NCBI RefSeq assembly: GCF_000739695.1
Contig: NZ_BBIO01000001.1
Span: 1 to 64,000 of the forward strand
Source of the DNA: Tepidicaulis marinus
GTDB lineage: Bacteria > Pseudomonadota > Alphaproteobacteria > Parvibaculales > Parvibaculaceae
Direction: 5' to 3'
Length of the DNA stretch: 64,000 bases
Positions 33,083 to 41,345 of the stretch are shown one piece after another (positions within the stretch are counted from its first letter, which is position 1; each line of letters opens with the position of its first letter). Under the pieces are notes generated by a model that saw nothing but the letters and a program-made list of their open reading frames with translations, was not told the origin of the DNA and made no database searches. The translations under genes and the position numbers were made by a program.

Positions 33083-33498
33083 GAAGACCCTCCAGGCGTT
33101 TTGACGCTGCTCCCGCCCCAAAGATCATCATCGATGCGCGGCGCGGAGGAGGGTGTCGAGCGCGGACCATCAAAACGCAGTCCGCTAAGGGATGCCGTGG
33201 CGCGCACGGGGTCTGCGTCCTTGTCGGAACTAGACGGATGCGAGGGTTTGGGAGGATTTTCAGAAGAGCGCGCCTGGCGCGTGGTGCTTGCAGAGCGTTG
33301 CTGGTTGGGCGAGGTGCTTTGAGAGGCTTCGGAGCGAAAGCGATTTACGCTGACGTAAAAGGCCCGCAGTGTCATAGACACGCGACCAACCTCTTTTAGT
33401 TCCTCATAGATTCGCTTAACTGTCTGGCCGGCTTCGAGACGCTCAACTATCTCATCTCGTAGGGCCGCAATTTGGACCCTGGCCTGCCCCCATTCCAT
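33079..33498 (-). CDS. TraK-like oriT-binding protein
   Basis: A 139-residue basic protein. The N-terminal helix region is followed by AGQTVKRIYEELKEVGRVSM and LRAFYVSVNRFR, matching the pattern of IncP TraK (a helix-turn-helix-like DNA binder), and the C-terminus ends in a loose tail with GLRFDGP, also TraK-like. The ATG at 33498 is chosen because AAGGG precedes it; the alternative start at 33513 is a TTG. TraK bends oriT DNA in IncP plasmids, which would place oriT just upstream (33499-33748). Confidence 0.7.
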   Translation of the reverse strand: MEWGQARVQIAALRDEIVERLEAGQTVKRIYEELKEVGRVSMTLRAFYVSVNRFRSEASQSTSPNQQRSASTTRQARSSENPPKPSHPSSSDKDADPVRATASLSGLRFDGPRSTPSSAPRIDDDLWGGSSVKTPGGSS

Positions 33499-33686
33499 AG
33501 ACACCCTTGACAACTCCTACAGATTGATAACTCTCTGTATTCAGTGCCAAGATGTGGTCCGACTCTTTTTCACTAGGGTTAGGTCGGCTCCACCATATCC
33601 CCGCCAATATCCGCTGGACCGGAAGCCTGCAGAAGCGGCGCGGCGCATCACGTTTTCTCGAACCGCGCCACTCATGGAGAAACGGT

Positions 33687-33716
33687 AGTTTTTCTTTAAG
33701 GCTTACCGGAAAAACT
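33687..33716. repeat. Inverted repeat in the candidate oriT/promoter region
   Basis: AGTTTTTC (33687-33694) and GAAAAACT (33709-33716) are perfect 8-base arms with a 14-base spacer. It lies between the TraK-like gene and the divergent gene at 33749. The MOB-P nic consensus (ATCCTG) was not found next to it. It could be a terminator, operator or part of oriT. Confidence 0.35.
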
Positions 33717-33748
33717 GAAGCCCGTTTCAGTAATGACGGACGGATTTC

Positions 33749-33982
33749 ATGAAAACCGCAGCTATCATCATCAGTATTTTCCTGCCGGGCGCCGGCTCCC
33801 TGCTTATGGGAAAAATCGTTGCGGGCCTGATCCAGCTCGCCCTTGCCTTCACCGCTCTCCTTTTGAACCTGACCGGCATCGGCATTCTGATTGGCGGTCC
33901 GGTGGGCCTCATTGCTTGGGTATGGGGCCTGGTCACGGTGGCCCGCGCCGAGCCGAAAGCGCCTGCCGGCCGCGCCGCTTAA
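33749..33982 (+). CDS. Small TM protein near the element edge
   Basis: A 77-residue, strongly hydrophobic protein with two helices. AAIIISIFLPGAGSLLMGKI is followed by IQLALAFTALLLNLTGIGIL, and PVGLIAWVWGLVTVARAE ends the membrane part. The PGAGxLLxGK pattern resembles the TM2 family of small membrane proteins. It is divergent from the transfer block and probably marks chromosomal sequence. Function unknown. Confidence 0.65.
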   Translation: MKTAAIIISIFLPGAGSLLMGKIVAGLIQLALAFTALLLNLTGIGILIGGPVGLIAWVWGLVTVARAEPKAPAGRAA

Positions 33983-34014
33983 GCTTTACCGGCTACAAAA
34001 TGCCGCAACCCCTT

Positions 34015-34066
34015 GGTTCCCCCGCCGGCAAAAGCCCTTAAAAGCTGGAGAAACGGCGCGGGAACC
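34015..34066. repeat. Long inverted repeat between 33982 and 34248
   Basis: GGTTCCCCCGCCG (34015-34027) and CGGCGCGGGAACC (34054-34066) match at 12 of 13 positions with a 26-base loop. A transcript of this stretch would fold into a stable hairpin. It lies just after the small TM gene and could act as its terminator; no T run follows. Confidence 0.35.
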
Positions 34067-34247
34067 GGGGGCATCCGGCCTCGTTCATGGAACGATGGCA
34101 ACCGAAAAGTAAACGGGACCTTTCCCGGTTCAGAGAATCTTTACCAGGGCCCCCGCATAGTAAAGCCAGCGTTAAGATATTGGGCGGCACGCTTATCCGG
34201 CAGGATGGCGCGGCGCCATTTCCTTTGTTTTCGAGGCGTTCATCTGA

Positions 34248-35531
34248 ATGACTAATAAGCCCATCGCGGATGCGCTGAAAGACCGCTTGTCAGCCGCTGC
34301 GAAGAAAGTAACAGGCCGCAAGCCCGAAGGGCCGGCGCTCAGCGCCGATAGCCAGCTTGCGCGTCTGGTCAGCCAGATCGCGCCGGGACAAAAAGGCCCG
34401 CGCTCCTGGCAGGCCGGCAACATTCAGATTCTGGGCCTGGAATCCCTGCGCCGCCAATTGGGTCCGACCTGGGACAAGTTCGCCTCGACCATTCATCTGG
34501 CGATCGAAAACATTCTCTCTCAGCAGCTGGGGGTGAAGGACGTTTATGCCCGCCTCGGTGACGAGCGCTACATCGTCATTTTCGCCTCAAACGACCCGCG
34601 CCATGCCGCAGAGGTCATGGCCAAAGTGACCGACCATTTGATGGCCAACCTTCTGGGCGAAAGCGGCACCGAGCTGCTTCAGGTCGAAACGGTTCTCGGC
34701 CAGGTGAATGCCAGCGCCGACGGCGATATTCAGTTTTCCGAACACAAGGAAGAGAAGGACCCCGATGCCGGGCTCATTCTGCCCGATATCGGCCCGTCAA
34801 ATTATGAAAGCGTCTATGCGCCGATCTGGAATGCCCGCCACCAGGTCCTGAGCGGTTATGCCTATATTCCTTACGAGAAGCGGCAAAACGGGCGCGAGCG
34901 CTTCGAGCATGCCGTATTGCCGCCCGACCGCACCAGCGCCGACACGCTGGCGCTCGATCTGGAACATCTCAATCAGGCGATTGAGACGATGAACGAGCTT
35001 TACGTCAATAAATTCGCGCTGCAGCTGATCACGCAGGTCCATTACGACAGTCTGGAAACGTCCGCTGGCCGAGAAAAAGTCATGGCCGTCTGCCGCCAGA
35101 TTCCCAATCACCTGCGCAAATTCCTGCTGCTGCAAATTGTCGGCCTGCCCGAGCACACGCCCATGACCACATTCATGCAGCGTGTCTCTCCGCTCAAACC
35201 CTTCTTCGGTTTCCTTGCTGTGCGGGCACCGTCCTTTGCCTCGAACTTGCGTTACTTCAGGGATCTGAGCGTTTCCACGGTGACCTACCGCATACCGGAA
35301 AACGCCGATCAGGAGAAAATTCTCGCCCGCGTCGAACAATTGGTGAAAGAGGCGGAGACTGCGCGCATTCTTCTTTCGATCGAATATGTGCCGACCATCG
35401 ACCTCGCCAAGAAGCTGAAAGAGCTCGGCGTCTGGTTCATCACCGGCAAGGCGATCGGGGAAGTGCAGGATTTCCCGCGCAATATGCGCCGCTGCACGCT
35501 GGACGAATTGGCCGCCGACCGGTTCGTTTGA
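34248..35531 (+). CDS. Uncharacterised protein, possibly degenerate GGDEF/EAL
   Basis: A 427-residue soluble protein. An N-terminal region (residues 55-130) ends in YARLGDERYIVIFAS, at the position and with the look of a GGDEF active loop but without GGDEF. The C-terminal half (about 240-425) has alternating helices and strands and ends ...GVWFITGKAIGEVQDFPRN, recalling the last part of an EAL barrel. No E-A-L or catalytic acidic set is seen, so it is unlikely to be an active cyclic-di-GMP enzyme. This reading is pattern-based and uncertain. Confidence 0.55.
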   Translation: MTNKPIADALKDRLSAAAKKVTGRKPEGPALSADSQLARLVSQIAPGQKGPRSWQAGNIQILGLESLRRQLGPTWDKFASTIHLAIENILSQQLGVKDVYARLGDERYIVIFASNDPRHAAEVMAKVTDHLMANLLGESGTELLQVETVLGQVNASADGDIQFSEHKEEKDPDAGLILPDIGPSNYESVYAPIWNARHQVLSGYAYIPYEKRQNGRERFEHAVLPPDRTSADTLALDLEHLNQAIETMNELYVNKFALQLITQVHYDSLETSAGREKVMAVCRQIPNHLRKFLLLQIVGLPEHTPMTTFMQRVSPLKPFFGFLAVRAPSFASNLRYFRDLSVSTVTYRIPENADQEKILARVEQLVKEAETARILLSIEYVPTIDLAKKLKELGVWFITGKAIGEVQDFPRNMRRCTLDELAADRFV

Positions 35532-35542
35532 TAGAGGCGCGC

Positions 35543-36826
35543 TCACCGCGCCTCGTAAGTCACCCGCCAGATCGCCCCGCCCGCATCATCCGCAATAAGC
35601 AGCGCCCCGTCCGGCGCCTGAGCAAGGCCGACAGGCCGGCCGATCACCTCGGCCCGCTGCTCGCCCTGCCGCCAGAAGCCGGCGGCGAATGTCAGATAAT
35701 GACCTTCCGGCTTACCGTCTTTGAACGGCGCGAAAACCACCTTGTATCCCGTCGGCCGCTCCCGGTTCCACGAGCCGCGCAGAGAAAGGAAAGCCCCGCC
35801 GCGATAAGGCGCGGGAAAATGCGTGCCATCGTAGAACAGCAATCCCGTCGGCGCCGAATGCGCGGCAATCAGCAGATCCGGAACCTGGGTGCGCTTGACG
35901 AGGTCGGGACGGATCTGCCCGAACTGGGGATCGGGATGAGGCCCGAGATAGGCATAAGGCCAACCGTAAAAGCTGCGCGCGCGCACCTGCGTCAAATAAT
36001 CGGGCACCAGCTCGTCGCCATACCCGTCCCGTTCGTTGACGGCGGCAAAAAGTTTATCCGTTTGCGGATGAAAAGCAATGGCGGAAGCATTGCGCAGACC
36101 GGCAGCGAAGGTTTCCTGCCGGTTGAAAGCGCCGGGATCGAAACGCTGGATCGTGGCGCGCGGGGCTTCTTCCTCTTCGATATTGCCTTCACTGCCCACC
36201 GCGACATAGAGCGCGCCGTCCGGCCCGAAAGCGATGTCGCGCGTCCAATGTCCGCCGCCCTGACCGAGCGCGCCTGCGCGCGTCACGGGCCGGCGGGCCT
36301 GATTTTCTTTAAGTCCCTTGGCATAGCCAAGCTGCCAGACGGCTCTCAGATCGGCGACGAAAAGCTGCCCGTCGCGGAAGGCAAGCCCCGAGGGCCGCTC
36401 GAACGCATCGGCATAGACGCTGCGCGTCTCGGCCTTGCCGTCCCCGTCCTTATCCTCAAGGCGCAGCACTTCGCCCAGATGCGGCTCGGTCACGAAAATC
36501 GCCCCGTCGGGCGCGGCAACCATGAACCGGGGATGATCGAGCCCTTCGGCAAAAAGCGCCGCTTTAAAGCCTTCCGGCACGCGCAAGCCGGCCCCGGCGG
36601 GACGGTCGATGACGACGGGCCGGTTTGAGGCGGACGGTGTGGCATAAGGCTTCGGCAAATCCTCAAAGCGGATTTCATGGCGCGTGCCCACCGGCTCGCC
36701 CGGCCCCTGCATGAGCGGCAGGCCGTCATCCTGCGCATGGGCAGGCGCGGCCAGAGAAAAGAGAAGCGCGCCTGCCGCCAATGCAGCAAGCGCGCGCGCG
36801 CTATCACATGGCGCTGATGCCGCCAT
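35543..36826 (-). CDS. PQQ-dependent sugar/sorbosone dehydrogenase-like protein
   Basis: A 427-residue exported protein with a signal peptide ending PAHAQ. Repeated beta-propeller blades are marked by FVTEPHLGEVLRLED, RPSGLAFRDGQLFVADL, GGHWTRDIAFGPDGALYVAV and ALLIADDAGGAIWRVTY. This is the GSDH/sGDH six-bladed fold, which oxidises aldoses with PQQ in the periplasm. The ATG at 36826 gives a normal signal peptide but only a weak GGAG at 12 bases; the frame is open further upstream inside the SDR gene. It overlaps the SDR gene by 23 bases. Substrate unknown. Confidence 0.82.
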   Translation of the reverse strand: MAASAPCDSARALAALAAGALLFSLAAPAHAQDDGLPLMQGPGEPVGTRHEIRFEDLPKPYATPSASNRPVVIDRPAGAGLRVPEGFKAALFAEGLDHPRFMVAAPDGAIFVTEPHLGEVLRLEDKDGDGKAETRSVYADAFERPSGLAFRDGQLFVADLRAVWQLGYAKGLKENQARRPVTRAGALGQGGGHWTRDIAFGPDGALYVAVGSEGNIEEEEAPRATIQRFDPGAFNRQETFAAGLRNASAIAFHPQTDKLFAAVNERDGYGDELVPDYLTQVRARSFYGWPYAYLGPHPDPQFGQIRPDLVKRTQVPDLLIAAHSAPTGLLFYDGTHFPAPYRGGAFLSLRGSWNRERPTGYKVVFAPFKDGKPEGHYLTFAAGFWRQGEQRAEVIGRPVGLAQAPDGALLIADDAGGAIWRVTYEAR

Positions 36827-37574
36827 CGATCTTAATCTCCGATCCGGTAATGAATTTCGACTCATCGCTCGCCAGGAAAAGAACTGCATAGGCCACATCA
36901 TCCGGTTCGCCCACCACCCCAAGCGGAACTTGCTTTGCGAGCTTGCGTTTCAATTCGTCCTTGCTCATCGCCCCGGTCATCCCGTCGAGAATGGGCGTGT
37001 CGATAAAAGTGGGGTGAACGGAATTGGAGCGAATGTTGTACCCGCGCTTGGCACAGTGTAGGGCGACGGATTTGGAAAGCAACCAGACCGCTGCCTTGGC
37101 CGCGTTGTAAGCGGCCATATTGTGCCCGGCGATCAGCCCGGCGATCGAGGAGACATTGATGATGGAGCCCGGCGCATGGGGCACCATGTGACGGATGGCG
37201 TATTTGCAGCCGAGAAAGACGGAATCGCTGTCGACTTCCTGCACCTTCTTCCAGGTCGCAAAATCCGTGTCTTCCACCGTCGAGCCACCGCCGATCCCGG
37301 CATTGTTGACGAGCACATTGAGCCCGCCCATGGCCGAAACCGCCTCATCGAGCGCACTTTGCCACTGGCTCTCGCTCGTCACATCGAGCGCCACGGCAAA
37401 GCCCTTGCCGGGATAGGCGGCGTTGATTTCATCGGCGACCTTCTTGGCGCCCGCCTCATTGATATCGGCAACGGTCACCTTCGCGCCTTCTTTCGCCATC
37501 AAAAGCGCGCTCGCCCGGCCAAGGCCCTGCGCGCCGCCCGTGACGAAAGCCATTTTGCTTTCAACCCGTCCCAT
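36804..37574 (-). CDS. Short-chain dehydrogenase/reductase
   Basis: A 256-residue classical SDR. The cofactor motif is FVTGGAQGLGRAS, NNAG follows near residue 90, and the catalytic set is NVSS ... YNAAK. AGGAG lies 7 bases before ATG 37574; the upstream in-frame ATG at 37610 lacks a ribosome site. The Asp in VADINEA after the second strand suggests NAD preference. It likely oxidises a hydroxyacyl-CoA or alcohol in the catabolic cluster, but the substrate cannot be read from sequence. Confidence 0.85.
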   Translation of the reverse strand: MGRVESKMAFVTGGAQGLGRASALLMAKEGAKVTVADINEAGAKKVADEINAAYPGKGFAVALDVTSESQWQSALDEAVSAMGGLNVLVNNAGIGGGSTVEDTDFATWKKVQEVDSDSVFLGCKYAIRHMVPHAPGSIINVSSIAGLIAGHNMAAYNAAKAAVWLLSKSVALHCAKRGYNIRSNSVHPTFIDTPILDGMTGAMSKDELKRKLAKQVPLGVVGEPDDVAYAVLFLASDESKFITGSEIKIDGGISAM

Positions 37575-37630
37575 GAATGTCTCCTGTCGTTTTCTCTTTT
37601 TGGATGGCAATGAAATGCGTGGGCCGGCCT

Positions 37631-38440
37631 TCAGTTTCCTTTGAAGCTTGCCGGGCGTTTTTCCAGAAAGGCTTTGATCGCCTCGCGCTGGTCTTCGCTG
37701 CCCGCGGCAAGGGCGAACTGATCCCGGTCCATGAAAGTCACCGCCTGATTGAGCGCTTTTGCGGCCATATCGATGGACTGCTTGGACATGCGCACGCCAA
37801 GCGGCGGCAAGGCGCCGATGCGCCGGGCAAGATCGAGCGCCGTCTCGCAGGCTTTTCCATCCGCGCTTACCTCATCGACAAGCCCCCATACCTCGGCTTT
37901 GCCTGCGGAGAGTTTCTCGCCGAGGATCGTGAAAAGCTTGGCCTTGGAAGGGCCCATCAGATTGACGAGGCGCGGGTTGGAGTGCCAGCTCATATTCATG
38001 CCGAGCGGCACCTCGGGCAGGCGCAAATGCGCGCTCTTGCCGGCAATGCGGTGATCGCAGGCCGCGGCAAGCGCGACGCCGCCGCCAATGCAGAATTTTT
38101 CGATGGCCGCGATCGTGACCTGTTCGAGCGCTTCCCAGGCCGCGCACATATCCGGGCCGACTTTCAGCGCCTGGCGCTGCTCGATGAGGCTGAGATCGCG
38201 CCGCGCCGCCACCTCCGGGTCTTTCAAATCAGCCCCGGCGGAGAAAGCGCCCCCGCCCCCCGTCAGCACGATGGCCGAGCTTGCCGTATCCTCGCTGAGA
38301 TGACGGGCAAGCGCGGTCAGCTCGCGCATCGCGGCGATGGACAGCGCGTTCATCCCGTCGCCGCGGGAAAACTCGACCAGCACCACCCGCCCCTCTCGGG
38401 CGATGGTGGTGAACTCTCCGAAACGTTCGGCTTCTTGCAT
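37631..38440 (-). CDS. Enoyl-CoA hydratase/isomerase family protein
   Basis: A 269-residue crotonase-fold protein. The first oxyanion-hole block is GGGAFSAGADLK and the second is CIGGGVALAAACDHR. With rat crotonase numbering, Glu164 is present (LPEVPLG) but Glu144 is replaced by Ala (GGGVALAAACD). It may thus be an isomerase, dehalogenase or other crotonase rather than a classic hydratase. GGAGGAG precedes ATG 38440. It lies between two SDR genes on the same strand. Confidence 0.82.
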   Translation of the reverse strand: MQEAERFGEFTTIAREGRVVLVEFSRGDGMNALSIAAMRELTALARHLSEDTASSAIVLTGGGGAFSAGADLKDPEVAARRDLSLIEQRQALKVGPDMCAAWEALEQVTIAAIEKFCIGGGVALAAACDHRIAGKSAHLRLPEVPLGMNMSWHSNPRLVNLMGPSKAKLFTILGEKLSAGKAEVWGLVDEVSADGKACETALDLARRIGALPPLGVRMSKQSIDMAAKALNQAVTFMDRDQFALAAGSEDQREAIKAFLEKRPASFKGN

Positions 38441-38564
38441 GGCTCCTCCCTCTGGCGGTAGACCCGCCTTATCCGGCAAGAGACCCTAGCGGAGAGAAGA
38501 AGCGGGCACCAGTCAAAGAGGCCGCGGCACTATTCTTTGCGGCGGGCTTTGCGGCAAGCCGGCC

Positions 38565-39341
38565 TTATGCCTGCAGGAAATTGACGAGGCCGAGCTTGAT
38601 CCGGGCAGGGGTAAAGGCCATGGAGGCGGCCTGAATGCGGTTCATGAGCCCCGTCACCACCACAGGCTGCTTGCGCTTGAAGGCTTTGTAAGCAAGCCGC
38701 GCCACGCGTTTGGAGGACATGAGCGGGCTCAAGGTGACAAGCCGCGCCCCCGTCAGCCGTGCGGCATCCTGAAAGCCCGTTGCCGTCGGCCCGGGGCAGA
38801 CCGCCGTCACGCTGACGCCTTTGTCTTTCAGCTCATATTGCAGTGCCCTTGAGAAGGAGAGCACATAGGCCTTGCTGGCATAATAGACCGCCATGCGCGG
38901 GCCCGGCAGGAAAGCCGCGGTCGAGGCGATGTTCATGACCCCGCCCTCTCCCCGCTCGATCATACCCGGCACCAGCGCCCGGGTAAGCGCGGTCAGCGCA
39001 TAAATGTTGAGATCGATCATGCCGAGCTGATAATCCGCCTCAAGCTCGGCAAAGGCGCCCTTCGCGCCATAGCCTGCATTATTGACCAGCACTTCCGCAT
39101 GAAGGCCCTTTTCGGCAAGCGCTGCCGTGACGCGGGCTGCGGCATCGCGCGCTGCCAGATCGAGGGGGAACACATGAACGCTCACCTTGTGCTTTTTGCG
39201 CAAGCTCTCGGCAATCGCCTCAAGCTTTTCCGCCGAGCGGGCAACAAGCACGAGGTCCTTGCCGTCCTTGGCAAAATGACCGGCAAGGTCTTCGCCAATG
39301 CCGCCGGAAGCGCCGGTAATCAGGGTAATGGGTGAGGTCAT
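38565..39341 (-). CDS. Short-chain dehydrogenase, SDR-DHRS7-like
   Basis: A 258-residue classical SDR with LITGASGGIGEDLA, NNAGYGAKG, NIASTAAF and YYASK. The Arg in LVARSAEKLEAIA after strand two suggests NADPH. The C-terminal extension (RKQPVVVTGLMNRIQAASM) resembles membrane-associated SDRs. The ATG at 39341 is preferred to the upstream frame start. It follows the TetR gene by 32 bases on the same strand and may be under its control. Confidence 0.82.
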   Translation of the reverse strand: MTSPITLITGASGGIGEDLAGHFAKDGKDLVLVARSAEKLEAIAESLRKKHKVSVHVFPLDLAARDAAARVTAALAEKGLHAEVLVNNAGYGAKGAFAELEADYQLGMIDLNIYALTALTRALVPGMIERGEGGVMNIASTAAFLPGPRMAVYYASKAYVLSFSRALQYELKDKGVSVTAVCPGPTATGFQDAARLTGARLVTLSPLMSSKRVARLAYKAFKRKQPVVVTGLMNRIQAASMAFTPARIKLGLVNFLQA

Positions 39342-39373
39342 GGGACTATCTCCTGGGATCGCCCTTCCGGGCA

Positions 39374-40042
39374 TTAGGTGTCAGAGACCGATAGGGCCCG
39401 CCAGAGCGCGGCGCGCATTTCATTAAGATGCGCAGGCTCAAGCGGACGCCCCTCGGCAAACTTCAAAAGACCGGCAAGCGGCCCCCAAAAAAGGGCGGCA
39501 AAGACCACAGGGTCGAGCGGTCTGAGCACCCCTTCCCTCGTCCCCCAGACGACGAAGTCTTCAATGGCGCGTTTGTAAGGCTCTTCATAAGCAAGGCTGG
39601 CCGCATCGAGATAGGGCGCATGGAAATGCAGATCGATGAAGCGGGCCTCGCGCGGAAAGCCCAGCAGCCAGTCCACCGCGCGCGCCCAGTAAAGCTCGAA
39701 GGCTTGCTTGACGCCCGTGCCTTCGGGCAAAGGCGCCAGCACCCGCGCGTTGAACTCCCCCTTCCAGCGCTGGAAAAGCGCGTTCACCAATGCTTCCTTG
39801 TTGGCAAAATAGCGGTAGAGCGTGCCCACACCCACCCCTGCCTTGCGGGCGATATCGGGCACCGCCGTCGCCTCATAGCCTTGCTCCTCGAAAAGATCGA
39901 GCGCGGCGGCCAGCAGGCGCGCCTCGGCCTCTGCCGCCTTCGGCCGGCCTTTGCGGGCGGGCGGCGCGGGCCGGGAAGAAGCATGACGATGTGAAGCAGC
40001 TTGCGGCACGAAGGTCTTCTTATTTTCGGAATGAACATTCAT
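39374..40042 (-). CDS. TetR-family regulator
   Basis: A 222-residue repressor. After a basic N-terminal tail, the HTH is [20 protein letters not shown] and [18 protein letters not shown]. The C-terminal half is the usual helical ligand domain. The first ATG that suits the family is at 40042, inside the palindrome at 40021-40052, so the gene is probably autoregulated. It precedes the SDR gene at 38565 and follows the acyl-CoA dehydrogenase-like genes, so it may control either. Start position is not certain because no clear ribosome site is seen. Confidence 0.85.
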   Translation of the reverse strand: MNVHSENKKTFVPQAASHRHASSRPAPPARKGRPKAAEAEARLLAAALDLFEEQGYEATAVPDIARKAGVGVGTLYRYFANKEALVNALFQRWKGEFNARVLAPLPEGTGVKQAFELYWARAVDWLLGFPREARFIDLHFHAPYLDAASLAYEEPYKRAIEDFVVWGTREGVLRPLDPVVFAALFWGPLAGLLKFAEGRPLEPAHLNEMRAALWRALSVSDT

Positions 40043-40052
40043 TCCGAAAATA
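40021..40052. promoter_or_regulatory. Perfect 32-bp palindrome, TetR operator
   Basis: TATTTTCGGAATGAA (40021-40035) and TTCATTCCGAAAATA (40038-40052) are exact inverted arms around a 2-base centre (CA). The site covers the TetR start codon. GGAATGAA/TTCATTCC core repeats are typical of TetR operators. Binding here would block the regulator's own translation start and any promoter just upstream. Confidence 0.8.
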
Positions 40053-40143
40053 GAGAGAGAGAAGCGCGGCGTCAAGCCGTCCTGCCTTCCGTTGAAAAGA
40101 GGGGGAAAACCGGCCGGTAAGGTCCGGGGCGACGTGAGAGGCG

Positions 40144-41319
40144 TTAGAGCATGGCGGTGTCGGTATCGAGCCCCATGAAAAGACGTCCCGTCAACTCGAG
40201 CGTCGGCCCGGCCACCATCATGTGCTGGGTGGCGACATGCACATCCCGGAAGATCCGCTGCAAAGGCGAGGTGCGGTAAACGGAACTGCCGCCTGCCAGC
40301 GTGTACATAAGATCGATGGCCTTGGCCGAAGATTTCACCGCATGGGTGGTGGCAAGGCGCAGATCGCGCCGGTGGGGAATGGAGATCACCCCTTCGGCCT
40401 GCGCCGCCTCAAAGGCCGCGCCCGTCGCCTCTTCAAGGAAGGCGCGGGCCGAGCGCACCAGCGCTTCGGCCTCGGCCACATCCACATGGGCCATGGGCTT
40501 CATGGCGAGCGGCTTGAAACTGCCTTGCGGGGTTTTTTCCACGGCGAGCCCCACAAGCTCGTCGATCGCCGTGCGCGCCATGCCGAGCGTCACCGCTGCA
40601 ATGCCCATCCCGAGAAATCCGAATGTGGGAAAGGCATAAAGCGGACGCTCCAAGGGCTTGTCGTGAATGAGATCGACGGAATGGGCTTCGGGCACGACAA
40701 CGTCCTGCGCGGCGTAATCCGTCGAGCCCGTGCCTTGCAGGCCCGAAACATACCAAGTGTCGAGAATATCGACATCGCCCGCCTTCATGATCATCATACG
40801 GTTATTGGGCTTGCCGTTGCTCAGCACTTCCGGCTTGCCGCTATCGTCCATGACGAAGGCCCCGCCCATGATCCAGTCGGCATTGCGCGAACCGGAGCCC
40901 CATTGCCACTGACCATTGACCTTGAAGCCCTCTTTCACCCGCACGGCCTTGCCCTTGGGCGCGAAAACCCCGGAGGTGATGACTTTGGGATCGCCGAAAA
41001 TATGCTGCGCGGCCTCCTTCGGCAGAAAGGCGCTGACCATGCCGGACGTGGCGCCGATGAAAAGGCACCAAGCCGCCGACCCATCGGCGCGCGCAAGCCG
41101 CTCCACCGTTTCGATGAAGGTCCAGGGCGGCGTTTCAAGCCCGCCATAGGCCTTGGGGATGCACATGCGGTAAAGGCCGCTCGCCGCGAATTTCTCCGCA
41201 ATATCCTGCGGCAATTGCCTTGCCGCTTCGATCTCATCGGCCCGCGCGGCAATGTCACCTGCCAAAGCGTCGGCAAGGGCCAGCGGATCGGTTTCCTCAA
41301 AACGGTCGAGCATGCTCAT
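40144..41319 (-). CDS. Acyl-CoA dehydrogenase-fold flavoprotein, monooxygenase-like
   Basis: A 391-residue protein. [32 protein letters not shown] and the block [20 protein letters not shown] are features of the group-D flavin monooxygenase branch (HsaA, DszC, hydroxyphenylacetate-type), which share the acyl-CoA dehydrogenase fold. The C-terminal [20 protein letters not shown] is also of this branch. The enzyme could oxidise an aromatic or steroid-like substrate or act as an acyl-CoA dehydrogenase. It lies 26 bases after the next gene in the operon. Confidence 0.8.
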   Translation of the reverse strand: MSMLDRFEETDPLALADALAGDIAARADEIEAARQLPQDIAEKFAASGLYRMCIPKAYGGLETPPWTFIETVERLARADGSAAWCLFIGATSGMVSAFLPKEAAQHIFGDPKVITSGVFAPKGKAVRVKEGFKVNGQWQWGSGSRNADWIMGGAFVMDDSGKPEVLSNGKPNNRMMIMKAGDVDILDTWYVSGLQGTGSTDYAAQDVVVPEAHSVDLIHDKPLERPLYAFPTFGFLGMGIAAVTLGMARTAIDELVGLAVEKTPQGSFKPLAMKPMAHVDVAEAEALVRSARAFLEEATGAAFEAAQAEGVISIPHRRDLRLATTHAVKSSAKAIDLMYTLAGGSSVYRTSPLQRIFRDVHVATQHMMVAGPTLELTGRLFMGLDTDTAML

Positions 41320-41345
41320 GGCGGTCTCCCCTCATCGCCGCGCCT

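Noticed and set aside
8861-33590. Possible att repeats flanking the transfer block (CACTAG...AGGTCG near 8861 and near 33570)
   Set aside because: The two stretches share only short words with gaps between them, which is within chance for this length.
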